Assembly: GCA_022843265.1 (NCBI GenBank)
Contig: JALHNZ010000001.1
Span: forward strand, 62,001-126,000
DNA: 64,000 nucleotides
From: Gemmatimonadaceae bacterium
Lineage (GTDB): Bacteria; Gemmatimonadota; Gemmatimonadetes; Gemmatimonadales; Gemmatimonadaceae
Reading direction: 5' to 3'
Part shown: in pieces, positions 52,392 to 64,000 of the stretch
Layout of the letters: every line of letters starts with the position of its first letter
Position numbering within the stretch: the stretch's first letter is position 1
Made by a program: the position numbers and the translations under genes
The notes under the pieces: generated by a model
What the model saw: the letters and a program-made list of their open reading frames with translations, nothing else
Told to the model about the DNA's origin: nothing
Databases searched by the model: none

Positions 52392-53696
52392 ATGAACCCC
52401 TCAACGCTATCGCCGCCGCTCCGCGTGCTCATTCTGGGGGCCGGATGGCTGGGTCTCCCGCTCGGCGAGCACTGGGCGATGCGTGGGGCGGTCGTCACCA
52501 CGGTCCGCCGGAGTGATCACGCCCCGGTCAGCGGGGGCCGCGCCGTCGCGCTCGATCTGAACACCATGGCCGGAGATGATGCGGACTCTGTGATCAACGC
52601 GTGGCCCTCAGCCTTCGCGCCGCTGGCGTTCGACGTGGTGGTGGCTGCCGTCGCGCCAGACCGCGCTCGCGGCGACGACCATACCAGCACCTATCCCATG
52701 GCCGCGAAGGCGGCTGTGGCGCTGGCCAGCGCGTCTGGGGCCAAGGTCTTGGCCTGGGTCTCGAGCACGGGGGTGTACGGCTACACCGACGGTCGCGAGG
52801 TATTCGAGCATACCGCGCGCATGGGGGAAGGCGCGGCGCACGAAGCACTCTGTGAAGCCGAGGACACGGTGCTCGCCGCGAAAGGCGACACGCTGGAGGT
52901 GGGCGTCTTTCGTGTGGCCGGCCTATACGGCCCGGAACGTGACCCAGCTTCCCGCTTCCGAAACGTGCAGGCGTTAGTCGGTCGCTCGTCGCACTGGCTG
53001 AATCTCGCCTGGCGCGACGACGTGATCAGCGCCATCGAGCACTGGACCAACGCGGCGCTGCAATCGGCGTCCGTGCCAAGCGTGGTCAACGTGTCTGACG
53101 GTACACCGCTCACCGTGGCTGAAGCGGCGCGACTTGTTGCGCAGGCCGATGGGCGCGCCTTCGTACCACCGTCAGAGAGTGGTGTTGTCAGTGCGCCGAT
53201 GCGTTCGAATCAGCGCATTCGCATCGAGGCGTTGCGTTCCCTTGGTTGGAGCCCGGACGTGCCCCATCTTCGCATCGGGCTTCGCAAGCTGGGATACGAA
53301 CGGCTGGCGCCAGATGCACAACCATATGGTCCGCAAACCGCCGCGATCCGCGACTATCTGCGCGCACTCGCCGCACTCACCCCAGAGGCGCACGCGCGCG
53401 TGCTGCAGTCATGGCGAAACACCAGCGGTTCCCCGGCCTTTGCACGTGCCGATCGTGCGCTCGGCGAAGCCATGGTACGTGCCAATCGCGAAGCGGAACG
53501 TGATGCGGCCGCCGGACCGCTGCTGCAAATGATGCGGACCGCGCGGGAGCCCGGCGACGTGGCGGATGCGACCGCACCAGATCTGGATCCGATTGCTGAG
53601 CCCGCGCTCGCGGGGCTGATGGCGCTCGTCGTGCGTGATGTCCTGCCGGCCGATGTCTTCGAGGAGCTGTCGCGCGCGATCTCGTCGGAGTTATGA
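52392..53696 (+). CDS. NAD-dependent epimerase/dehydratase-like protein
   Basis: 434 residues. The Rossmann motif is LILGAGWLGLPLG (GxGxxG). A YeeZ-like, extended SDR follows with WVSSTGVYGYTDGREVFE and FRVAGLYGPERDPASRFRNV; the active Tyr seems to be in GVYG, but a full YxxxK is not clear. The last 120 residues (after 310) form a helical region not present in the family, with QSWRNTSGSPAFARADRALG. The substrate could be a nucleotide-sugar; unknown. Upstream it is divergent from infA. Confidence 0.85.
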   Translation: MNPSTLSPPLRVLILGAGWLGLPLGEHWAMRGAVVTTVRRSDHAPVSGGRAVALDLNTMAGDDADSVINAWPSAFAPLAFDVVVAAVAPDRARGDDHTSTYPMAAKAAVALASASGAKVLAWVSSTGVYGYTDGREVFEHTARMGEGAAHEALCEAEDTVLAAKGDTLEVGVFRVAGLYGPERDPASRFRNVQALVGRSSHWLNLAWRDDVISAIEHWTNAALQSASVPSVVNVSDGTPLTVAEAARLVAQADGRAFVPPSESGVVSAPMRSNQRIRIEALRSLGWSPDVPHLRIGLRKLGYERLAPDAQPYGPQTAAIRDYLRALAALTPEAHARVLQSWRNTSGSPAFARADRALGEAMVRANREAERDAAAGPLLQMMRTAREPGDVADATAPDLDPIAEPALAGLMALVVRDVLPADVFEELSRAISSEL

Positions 53697-53699
53697 GCC

Positions 53700-54110
53700 T
53701 TAGCTGACGGTATCGGGACGCGGCTCAGCGTCCAGATCAAAACGTGGAATCTGCGCGCGAAACGCTTCCCCATCTTCGCGCACAAACCGGTAATTGCCTT
53801 CCATCCACCCGTGCGGTGCCTTGAGCACGCAGAAACTCCGGTACTCGTGCACTTCACCGGGCAACAAGTGTGGCTGTTCACCGACCACACCTTCGCCTTC
53901 GACAACACTGTCGCCGCCAACGGGATCGTGAATGCGCCAATGCCGCGTGCGCAGCTGCGCCGCCGCAGTCCCCACATTTTCAATCCGAATGTGATAGGCG
54001 AACACGTACTGGCCAAGCACCGGGCTGGATTGCTCTGACAGGAATGACGGACGAACAGTAATGCGGATCCCGCTCGTTTCGGCGTAAAAAAACTGTCGGC
54101 GTACCATCAT
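53700..54110 (-). CDS. apaG: ApaG-domain protein
   Basis: 136 residues with the ApaG/FbxA fold: GIRITVRPSFLSEQSSPVLG, QYVFAYHIRIENVGTAAAQL, RTRHWRIHDPVGGDSVVEGE, GVVGEQPHLLPGEVHEYRSF. ApaG is linked to Co/Mg resistance and polyphosphate/Ap4A metabolism in enterobacteria; the biochemical role is unsettled. The start (ATG 54110 or 54107) overlaps the previous gene's stop (ATGATG), so it is in its operon. Confidence 0.93.
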   Translation of the reverse strand: MMVRRQFFYAETSGIRITVRPSFLSEQSSPVLGQYVFAYHIRIENVGTAAAQLRTRHWRIHDPVGGDSVVEGEGVVGEQPHLLPGEVHEYRSFCVLKAPHGWMEGNYRFVREDGEAFRAQIPRFDLDAEPRPDTVS

Positions 54111-55678
54111 TGTGTGCGTTCCTCGCCAATCCGATTGACCGTGGACACGACCACTTGCAGCGGATCTGTTGTTCCCGCGGCGGTCCACGTGGTCTGCGCG
54201 CCGGGCATCACATCGGTCTGCCATCCGCGCGATGTCCGTGCGCGCACCACCCACAGCCACGGTCGCTCGCCGGTAACCGTCGTGAGCTCCACCGTTCGGC
54301 GACCTCTCGTATCACGCCCCATCCACACGCGCGGTGAGGGTGGTGGCGGCGCACTCATCCACGGCGACGCGGGCACCAGTGCCGCATGTCGGTACGGTGC
54401 CAGTCGCAGCGTGTCATTCATACCAGCCTGATTTCTGACGAACGAACGCATGGAAAAATGCACGTTGCCGGTTGCCCCCGGATTGCGCCGAGTTTCGCTG
54501 ATTTGTTCAAGCAACTCCGACACGGAAAACGAGCCCGTACCTGTGGCGCCTGCGCGCGACGTAAAGTTCCCGGGCCACATGTGTCGACGCTTGGTGTTCT
54601 CCGCCGTCCACCACTCCAGCAGCACCGGATATTTCTGCCCTTCCTTGTACGTCGGCCAGTAAAGCTGTGGCGAGAAATAATCGCCCCACCCTTCGTTCAG
54701 CCATTTTTTCGCGTCGGCGTACAGTCGTTCGTACGCATCAAAACCACGTACGCTTGGCGGCGAACCCGGACGCCAGATACCGAACGGACTGATACCAAAC
54801 TTCACCCACGGTTTTTCCGTGCGAATGCCCTCCGCCAACTCACGTACGAGTGTATTCACATTCTCGCGGCGCCAATCGTCGCGGCTGAGTTGACCCTTGG
54901 CGGCGCGATACTTGTTCCAGCTCGCGTCGTCGGGAAACGGCAACTCTCCACGTCCGCGTGCCTGCGCAATCGGATACGGGTAGAAGTAGTCATCAATGTG
55001 TACGCCGTCGATGTCGTAGCGCTTCACCACATCGAGCACCACGCGCAACGTGCGGCGACGCACGAGCGGCTCTCCCGGATCCATCCAGAGGAAGCGGCCG
55101 TACGGCTTGACCAACGTGGGGTTGGTGCGCGAGATGTGATTGCTCGCCAGTGGACTCTTGGAAGCATCGTTGCGCGCACGGTACGGATTGAACCACGCGT
55201 GCAGCTCAAGACCGCGCGCGTGAGATTCGCGTACGGCGAACTCCAGCGGATCCCACATCGGGCTGGGTGCCTGCCCCTGCGTTCCAGTGAGATACTCAGA
55301 CCAGGGTTCGATGTCGGACTTGTACAACGCGTCGGCGTGCGGACGCACCTGAAACAAGACGGCGTTGAGATTCAGCTCCGCCGCGCGGTCCAGAATGGTG
55401 AGCAGTTCTGCTTGCTGCTGCGCCACCGGCAGCCCGGGTTTGCTCGGCCAATCGATATTCGCGACCGTGGCCACCCACACGCCACGAAACTCGCGCGGAA
55501 TCAACGGCAATGTTGTGTCTTGCGACGCCTCTCCCGCAGCACTCGTCTCCATCACGGCGCGCGCGTCGAGCCTCGAACGTTCCAGCACACCTGCGCCAGC
55601 GATCATCAGCCCGACCGCGGCCACCGCTCCCACCACCAGCTGCGCGCGCGACACATACCCCGCCAAACGCGCTCTCAC
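54107..55678 (-). CDS. Glycosyl hydrolase-like family 10 (GHL10) protein
   Basis: 523 residues. An N-terminal signal anchor (VVGAVAAVGLMIAGAGVL) precedes a (beta/alpha)8 domain of the DUF187/GHL10 type. The opening is FRGVWVATVANIDWPSKPGL; LNLNAVLFQVRPHADALYKS, HAWFNPYRA and VKRYDIDGVHIDDYFYPYP are the known motifs of the family (YngK). A C-terminal domain follows. Likely a periplasmic glycoside or peptidoglycan-related hydrolase. Its start overlaps the aminotransferase stop (ATGA). Confidence 0.92.
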   Translation of the reverse strand: MRARLAGYVSRAQLVVGAVAAVGLMIAGAGVLERSRLDARAVMETSAAGEASQDTTLPLIPREFRGVWVATVANIDWPSKPGLPVAQQQAELLTILDRAAELNLNAVLFQVRPHADALYKSDIEPWSEYLTGTQGQAPSPMWDPLEFAVRESHARGLELHAWFNPYRARNDASKSPLASNHISRTNPTLVKPYGRFLWMDPGEPLVRRRTLRVVLDVVKRYDIDGVHIDDYFYPYPIAQARGRGELPFPDDASWNKYRAAKGQLSRDDWRRENVNTLVRELAEGIRTEKPWVKFGISPFGIWRPGSPPSVRGFDAYERLYADAKKWLNEGWGDYFSPQLYWPTYKEGQKYPVLLEWWTAENTKRRHMWPGNFTSRAGATGTGSFSVSELLEQISETRRNPGATGNVHFSMRSFVRNQAGMNDTLRLAPYRHAALVPASPWMSAPPPPSPRVWMGRDTRGRRTVELTTVTGERPWLWVVRARTSRGWQTDVMPGAQTTWTAAGTTDPLQVVVSTVNRIGEERTQ

Positions 55679-56901
55679 GAGATGGCGGTGGTCACGCTCA
55701 CCGCCGACGCGAGCATGAGTTCATCTTCTGCCTGCAACGCGGCAAGCACGCGCCCGGCGCGCGTCGCCGCTTCGGCGGTACGCTCGGGCGATTCAATAAA
55801 CGACACACGGAAGTAGCCTTCACCACCGGCACCAAATCCCGATCCTGGCATAACGATCACTCCCTGCTCTTCACGCAAACGATCGGCAAACCGTGCACTC
55901 GCGATGCCCGCCGGCAGGGGCACCCAGAGATACATGGCCGCCTTCGGCGACGTGCAGCTGAATCCAGCGTGACGAAAAGCAGTGACCGCCGCATCGCGAC
56001 GTTCGCGAAACACGGCCACATTTGGCGGTACGAACGACTCGCGCACATTCAACGCTGCGGTGGCCGCCGACTGCACGGCGAGAAACGCACCGGTGTCGAT
56101 AAAGTTTTTGACGCGCGCCAACGCACCCGCAAGCTCCGGACGCGCAACAGCCCAGCCGCAACGCCAGCCCGTCATGTTGAACGTCTTTGAGATGGAGTGA
56201 AACTCGATCGCGACGTCACGCGCCCCGTCGATCTCAAAGATGCTTGGCGGCACATACCCATCGAACGCGAGTTCGGCGTACGCGTTGTCATACACCAGCA
56301 AGATGTCGCGTTCAATACACGTGCGAACAACGCGCTCAAGGTATTCCCGCGGCGCGATCGCACCGGTGGGGTTATTGGGATAGTTGAGATACACCACGCG
56401 CGTTCGCGCCAGCACCGCGTCCGGAATCGCGTCGAGGTCCACGAGAAAGTCTTTTTCGGCCTCAAGTTTCACCACGTACGGTTCGGCATCGGAGAGCAGC
56501 GTGCCGCCCACGTACGCGCCGTACGCTGGATCAGGTACCACGGCGACATCACCGGCCTGCAGGAAGGCCATGGCAACGTGCGCCAACCCTTCCTTGCTGC
56601 CGATCAGCGGCACGACTTCGGTGAGCGGATCAAACGTTACGCCAAAGCGGTCGTGCATATAACGCGCAATCGCTTCACGGTACGGCACGTATCCCATGCC
56701 AAACCCGTAGCGCTGCATGGCCGGCACATTCGCCGCCTGCTGCAACGCCGCGATCGCTTCAGCGGGCGCCGGCAGATCGGCATCACCGGCGCCGAGGTCG
56801 ATGACATCAACGCCCGCCGCAATGAGGGCGCGCTTGCGCGCAGGGATGTGGGCCAGCGGATACGCCGGCAATGTGTTGTAACGATCAGCAAATCGTGGCA
56901 T
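55675..56901 (-). CDS. Pyridoxal-phosphate aminotransferase, class I/II
   Basis: 408 residues. PLP Lys is in SISKTFNMTGWRCGW; the Asn-Pro motif is YLNYPNNPTGAI, with LVYDNAYAELAFDG for the Asp-Tyr pair and a late Arg in YFRVSF. Similar to LL-diaminopimelate aminotransferase (DapL) and aromatic transaminases. Since it sits 17 bases behind the homogentisate dioxygenase gene, it may transaminate tyrosine in the same pathway; that is inference from position. The start ATG 56901 is the one next to the PRFADRYNTL opening. Confidence 0.93.
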   Translation of the reverse strand: MPRFADRYNTLPAYPLAHIPARKRALIAAGVDVIDLGAGDADLPAPAEAIAALQQAANVPAMQRYGFGMGYVPYREAIARYMHDRFGVTFDPLTEVVPLIGSKEGLAHVAMAFLQAGDVAVVPDPAYGAYVGGTLLSDAEPYVVKLEAEKDFLVDLDAIPDAVLARTRVVYLNYPNNPTGAIAPREYLERVVRTCIERDILLVYDNAYAELAFDGYVPPSIFEIDGARDVAIEFHSISKTFNMTGWRCGWAVARPELAGALARVKNFIDTGAFLAVQSAATAALNVRESFVPPNVAVFRERRDAAVTAFRHAGFSCTSPKAAMYLWVPLPAGIASARFADRLREEQGVIVMPGSGFGAGGEGYFRVSFIESPERTAEAATRAGRVLAALQAEDELMLASAVSVTTAIS

Positions 56902-56918
56902 GGTGTCGCGACAGCGTT

Positions 56919-58111
56919 TCAGGACGTTGGCGGATTGAACTGCTCGTGCTGCGCACTCACCCAACTCTGGTGGTAACGTGTGTCTTCGAAGGACTGTGCA
57001 GCTTTCGCGATCTTAAGCGGTCGGAACGAGTCCATCATGACGGCCAGTTCGTTGGTGTGCTTTGCGCCAATGGATGCTTCAGTACGCCCCGGATGCGGTC
57101 CATGCGGCAAACCATCGGGATGATGGGTAATAGACCCGTATTCAATTCCCTTGCGGCTCATGAACTCGCTCGACGCGTAGAACAACACCTCATCGGAATC
57201 CACGTTGCTGTGGTTGTACGGCGCCGGGATTGCCTGAGGATCGAAGTCGTACGGACGCGGACAGAACGAGCAGATCACAAACCCGTCGCCCTGGAAGGTC
57301 TGGTGCACGGGCGGTGGCTGGTGAATACGACCAACAATCGGTTCAAAATCATGGATGCTGAAGATCCACGGATAGAAATACCCGTCCCAACCAATCACAT
57401 CGAACGGGTGGTGATCCAGCACCAATTCATTGATCGCGTTGTACTGCTTCACCATGATCGAGAACTCGCCCTTCTCGTCTCTGGGCTCCACATACTGCGG
57501 GCGTTGAATGTCCCGTTCGCAATAGGGCGCGCCTTCGAGCAGCTGCCCCACCTTGTTCATGTAGCGCGACGGGAACCGGACGTGTCCCGCACTTTCCATC
57601 ACGAGCAGCTTGGTCGCACCCTTGCTTAGGTCGATACGCCAACGATGCGTGATGTTGCGGTGAATCACCACATAATCGCCGCTCTTGTACGGCAGGTCGC
57701 CAAACACCGACTCCAGCACGCCCTCACCCTCGGCCACGTACACCACCTCATCGGCCTGAGAATTGCGATAGAAGTGGGTGTCAAGCTCGTCCGGCTCGAC
57801 ATACAACATTGCGATGTCCGCGTTGAAGAGCAGCGGAATTCGAGTCAGCGTGGGCGAGCCACCCTTGTTCGCACGCGCCGTGAGAAAATGGCGATGTCGA
57901 AGCGAGGTGTCTTCGTCGGCCTCGTACACCACGTCGCTCACTTTGCGCGCACGCAAGACGGTGGTGGGTGGATGCACGTGATACAGCAACGACGACGTGC
58001 CCACAAACCCTTCGTGCCCCATCAGCTCTTCGGCGTACAAGCCGCCATCCGGACGGCGAAACACGATATGCCGCTTGCGCGGAAGCTGTCCTACAGCGTG
58101 ATAGATCGGCA

Positions 58112-58112
<1 letters not shown>
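56919..58112 (-). CDS. hmgA: Homogentisate 1,2-dioxygenase
   Basis: 397 residues. HmgA opens the ring of homogentisate with an iron centre to maleylacetoacetate (tyrosine degradation). Seen: MPIYHAVGQLPRKRHIVFR, EGEGVLESVFGDLPYKSGDY with VVIHRNITHRW, and GRIHQPPPVHQTFQGDGFVI and the following CSFCPRPYDF, plus the iron-binding His/Glu region HPDGLPHGPHPG. The start overlaps the hppD stop (TAATG), so both are translated together. Confidence 0.94.
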
Positions 58113-59284
<1,172 letters not shown>

Positions 59285-59340
59285 TCAAGGTAACAACTGG
59301 TACCCGGGCGGGCGTCCCGTGGGGCCAAACGGCGTAAATC

Positions 59341-61352
<2,012 letters not shown>

Positions 61353-61356
<4 letters not shown>

Positions 61357-61670
61357 TCCAGATTGCTCGAGAGTTGTGCGTCACCCCGGGGCGGCTCAGC
61401 GCGCGCGACCGCCACTGCCTCGCACGTTGCACCGTGGGTATCGCAATACCAGCCGTGTCGATCATGGAACACCAGATGCGGCGCTTCAACAGACCGTAGT
61501 CGAACCCGAATCACCGCCGACGTCGCGGTGCGCGGCCCGACAACCGCTCTGGGGTCGAGGACCTCAACGACAGGTCGTTCGGGAAACAGATCCATCTGCG
61601 CTGCCGCAGGACGCGGCACCGCTGGACGATCGACTCGCGCTTTGTTGGTGTGACGTGGCGTGGATGGCAT
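61353..61670 (-). CDS. Hypothetical protein coupled to aacS
   Basis: 105 residues. A Pro/Arg-rich N-terminus leads to a compact C-terminal half, TSAVIRVRLRSVEAPHLVFH then DRHGWYCDTHGATCEAVAVA, with two Cys and several His. This could be a small metal-binding domain. No known family. It overlaps aacS by 4 bases; the following 201-residue gene is 49 bases upstream. Coding status is supported by frame and overlap but not by homology. Confidence 0.65.
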
Positions 61671-61719
61671 GTTTCCTAACGCTCGTCAAATCACCCGCTG
61701 AGCACCAGAGGCGAAGCGA

Positions 61720-62325
61720 CTATGCGCCTGCTCGCGACTCGCGTTCCGTCCAGTGCATCTCCCACTCACAGAACACATCGCCCTGCAGCGTGCAGCGGAC
61801 ATGACGCACCACCGGCGCCACACCGCCGGCCAGCTCCAAGGCGCAGGAGAGCCCGCCAACCTGACGTCGACAGAATACCGCGTGCACCGGATCAAAGCCC
61901 ACGAGTCGAAGCACGGCGCTGCCGGGCTCCTCCTGCACCACACTCATGTCTCCCGGCGCGTAGAACAGGCGAAAGAGTGAAACACTCTGCGTCAGAAAAT
62001 CCTTGGGCGTTGGTTTGCGCAAAATGCCACCGTACAACTGCAAACCGAGCGACTCGATATTGAACCGTCCACCCAGCTCAGGCCAGTTCGGATACCGCTC
62101 GCGGAGCTGCGCATCGGCGGCCTGCCAGAGCGCAACGAGGCGTGCGTACGGCACATCGTCGGTCGGCTGCACCGTGGCCAACTCGGTTGCGAGCGACGCC
62201 GGCAACGCATCAAGTACGGCCTGTACACCGGCGGCACCAACGAGCTGGTGCAAAAACGCGAGCGTGCCACGAACTGTCGCCCCTTTTGTGCTGGCAACCG
62301 CCGCCTCCATCAGATCCGATTTCAT
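61720..62325 (-). CDS. DUF2378-like hypothetical protein
   Basis: 201 residues. VRGTLAFLHQLVGAAGVQAVL, YARLVALWQAADAQLRERYP and LGLQLYGGILRKPTPKDFLT recall the TIGR02265/DUF2378 family known from myxobacteria, with a C-terminal part (CALELAGGVAPVVRHVRCTL) similar to heme-NO-binding-associated or V4R-like small-molecule domains. Signal-type role possible. Overlaps the acyl-CoA ligase stop by 4 bases (ATGA), so one transcript with it. Confidence 0.7.
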   Translation of the reverse strand: MKSDLMEAAVASTKGATVRGTLAFLHQLVGAAGVQAVLDALPASLATELATVQPTDDVPYARLVALWQAADAQLRERYPNWPELGGRFNIESLGLQLYGGILRKPTPKDFLTQSVSLFRLFYAPGDMSVVQEEPGSAVLRLVGFDPVHAVFCRRQVGGLSCALELAGGVAPVVRHVRCTLQGDVFCEWEMHWTERESRAGA

Positions 62326-63860
62326 GATGGCGCCACCGCGGCAAAGGCGGGCGGCGCATCAATGAGCGCACGCACCGCGGAGCGATCAATCTTGCCTGAG
62401 CCCAGCTTGGGGACGTGGTCAGCAAACACAACGCGCTTTGGCACCTTGTAACCAGCGAGTTTCTGGCGTGCGGCCGCGATAATCGCGGCGTCATCCAGCG
62501 CATCGTGCCCAGCCGCGCGTACCACGACCGCGCATCCCACTTCGCCCCAGCGCTCGTCGGGAACGCCGATCACGGCCGCTTCGGCTACTCCCACGCAGCC
62601 GAGCAACGCCGCTTCGACTTCACCCGGGAACACGTTTTCACCGCCGGAGATGTACATCTCCTTGCGTCGCCCACGAATCGCCCACACACCGTCTTCGCGG
62701 CGCAGTGCGAGATCGCCAGTGCGCAGCCACCCGTCTGCCGTCATCACGTCGGCCGTGAGCTGGGGCGCATTGAAGTACCCATCGAACAGCTGCGGGCCGC
62801 GGAGTTGCAACTCACCGATAGCGTTCGCTTCCACCGCAACGCCGTCCTCATTCATGAGACGCATCTCAAGAAATGGCAGCGGGTGTCCCACCGTGCCTGG
62901 ATTCGCGTGCGCGATGGCGTTCGTGGTGGTAAAACAATTGGGGCCGCACTCGGTGAGACCGTAGCCTTCGCGAAAATTGTATCCCGCATCCCACACCGCA
63001 TCACGCACGCGTTGCGGGCACGGCGCGCCACCGGCAATAAACCATCGCAACGACGGCAACGGTTCGCCCCATGCTGGTCGTTCACGCAACATATCCAGCT
63101 GGGTCGGCACGCCAAACGCCACGGTGATCGATTGTTCGCGCATGGTGTGCAACAACTGATCGGGATCAAAGCTGTCGAACATCACCATGCGTCCGCCGCA
63201 GAATAGCAACGGCAATGTGAACACGCCCCAGCCACCCGTGTGAAACAGGGGCGATGCCAGTGGGCCAACATCGTTCGGTCCAAGCTGCCACGCGACGTTC
63301 GTCGCAACCGCATTCCAGTGCAGCTGACGATGTGGCATCACCACACCCTTGGGGGTGCCCGTGCTGCCAGACGTGTAAAGCAATAGTGCGGCCATGTCGC
63401 CATCGACATGTGCACGATGCGCCGGTGTTGATGCCCGTTGCAGCAGCAGTGGCGCGTCGCGGTCGAGATCGCACCACACCGGGCTCGCACTCCCGGAGAG
63501 GCGAACCGCTTCCTCGGCAAGTGACGTGAATCGATCTTCACCCAACAACACGGTGGGTGATGCATCGAGCAACACACGCGCGAGTTCTCGCGCACTCAAT
63601 CGCCAGTTGAGCGAAACCAGCGAGGCGCCAAGTCGATTGGCCCCGGTGAGCGCCGGCACAAACTCCATGCGATTCTGCGCGAGTATGGCAACACGAGCGC
63701 CCGGTCCTACACCCAACAATGTGAGAACCGCGCTCCACTTGTTGGCAAGCTCATCGAGCGCGCCGTAGCTGTACTCCGCTCCACGCGACGGATCAGTTAC
63801 CGCCACTCGATGTGGATCGTGCGATCCCCACCACGCTAACGGATCGTACACCGTGCTCAC
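62322..63860 (-). CDS. Acyl-CoA synthetase (AMP-forming)
   Basis: 512 residues. The P-loop is LLYTSGSTGTPKGVVMPH. REGYGLTECGPNC is the A5 motif. TGDLALRREDGVWAIRGRRK and the C-terminal PKRVVFADHVPKLGSGKIDR with the catalytic Lys mark a complete ANL ligase. Substrate could be a fatty or aromatic acid; cannot be told from motifs. The start is GTG 63860 overlapping the esterase stop (GTGA). It is the second gene of the leftward gene string. Confidence 0.93.
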   Translation of the reverse strand: MSTVYDPLAWWGSHDPHRVAVTDPSRGAEYSYGALDELANKWSAVLTLLGVGPGARVAILAQNRMEFVPALTGANRLGASLVSLNWRLSARELARVLLDASPTVLLGEDRFTSLAEEAVRLSGSASPVWCDLDRDAPLLLQRASTPAHRAHVDGDMAALLLYTSGSTGTPKGVVMPHRQLHWNAVATNVAWQLGPNDVGPLASPLFHTGGWGVFTLPLLFCGGRMVMFDSFDPDQLLHTMREQSITVAFGVPTQLDMLRERPAWGEPLPSLRWFIAGGAPCPQRVRDAVWDAGYNFREGYGLTECGPNCFTTTNAIAHANPGTVGHPLPFLEMRLMNEDGVAVEANAIGELQLRGPQLFDGYFNAPQLTADVMTADGWLRTGDLALRREDGVWAIRGRRKEMYISGGENVFPGEVEAALLGCVGVAEAAVIGVPDERWGEVGCAVVVRAAGHDALDDAAIIAAARQKLAGYKVPKRVVFADHVPKLGSGKIDRSAVRALIDAPPAFAAVAPS

Positions 63861-64000
63861 GGGCGTCCGCTTCTCGCCGCGAACGACTCCTGCTCCGCAA
63901 TGAACGCGAAGAGCATTGCTGTGGCGTCGGCACCGTCAGGATCCGTATACGTTCCCTCTTTCGCCCCGCCCGACCACGCGTGTCCTACATCGCGTACGCG
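63857..64000 (-). CDS. PHB-depolymerase-family esterase, C-terminal part
   Basis: Only the last 47 residues are inside the window: RDVGHAWSGGAKEGTYTDPD and GADATAMLFAFIAEQ, ending in SGRP and a stop. The catalytic His lies in the GHAWSGG motif, typical for the alpha/beta-hydrolases of the poly(3-hydroxybutyrate) depolymerase/LpqC type, and the Asp and Ser would be outside the window. Translationally coupled to the following acyl-CoA ligase. Confidence 0.8.
   Translation of the reverse strand, partial: RVRDVGHAWSGGAKEGTYTDPDGADATAMLFAFIAEQESFAARSGRP

Noticed and set aside
54386-55816. 476-residue reading frame opposite the GHL10 gene
   Set aside because: Antisense shadow; the GHL10 frame has all family motifs.

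Overview
This window is high-GC DNA from a Gram-negative (diderm) bacterium. It carries a lipid A-type acyltransferase, a TonB-dependent receptor, an OmpA-type protein, a TolC-type outer membrane channel and many lipoproteins. The tRNA genes do not encode CCA. Protein style (two-component propeller hybrid kinase, RCC1 lipoprotein, DUF4403 lipoprotein) suggests Gemmatimonadota; that placement is inference, not something I could test.

Layout. 1-15 kb is chromosomal housekeeping: two hypothetical genes, tRNA-Pro(GGG), a 1386-residue hybrid sensor kinase, PPK2 coupled to a cation-diffusion transporter, an OmpA-family protein, lpxL-like and mtgA genes, an RCC1 lipoprotein, two short-chain dehydrogenases around a DUF4403 lipoprotein. 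15-22 kb: an ATP-grasp peptide-ligase-like gene, then a complete tripartite efflux operon (TetR, HlyD adaptor, DevC-like permease, ATPase, outer membrane factor) with overlapping stops and starts and a likely TetR operator. 22-27 kb: TonB-dependent receptor, aldo/keto reductase, a decayed antitoxin gene, a lipoprotein and an IS91-type transposase scrap.

27.2-43.6 kb is an accessory region built on a tRNA-Gly(CCC) gene. A 46-bp copy of the tRNA 3' half lies at 27209-27254, an intact tRNA at 30632-30704, and a 38-bp copy of the 5' half at 43598-43635. The only sequence shared by all three is the 7-bp anticodon loop, as expected for tyrosine-recombinase crossover. This defines two tandem elements. 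Element A (about 3.4 kb) has no integrase; it holds an unknown 455-residue protein, a decayed HigA-like antitoxin gene and an intact nucleotidyltransferase/72-residue pair. Element B (about 12.9 kb) has an integrase in a coupled three-gene operon, a Cro/CI-type repressor, a 34-bp operator-like palindrome, a D5/P4-type helicase beside inverted 9-bp iterons, two AlpA/excisionase-like proteins, a run of very small coiled-coil proteins, a hairpin array, and one large structural gene, a 1335-residue tail tape measure protein. No capsid, portal or terminase is visible, so B looks like a phage satellite or a strongly reduced prophage.

43.6-64 kb is chromosomal again: collagen-like lipoprotein, a seven-tRNA operon (His, Trp, Glu, Glu, Asp, Leu, Thr), efp, a tesA-like esterase divergent from a ybbA/ybbP-type ABC pair with overlapping start codons, infA, apaG, and a long leftward gene string with tyrosine/homogentisate catabolism (hppD, hmgA), acetoacetyl-CoA synthetase, an acyl-CoA ligase and a polyhydroxybutyrate-depolymerase-like esterase cut by the window end.
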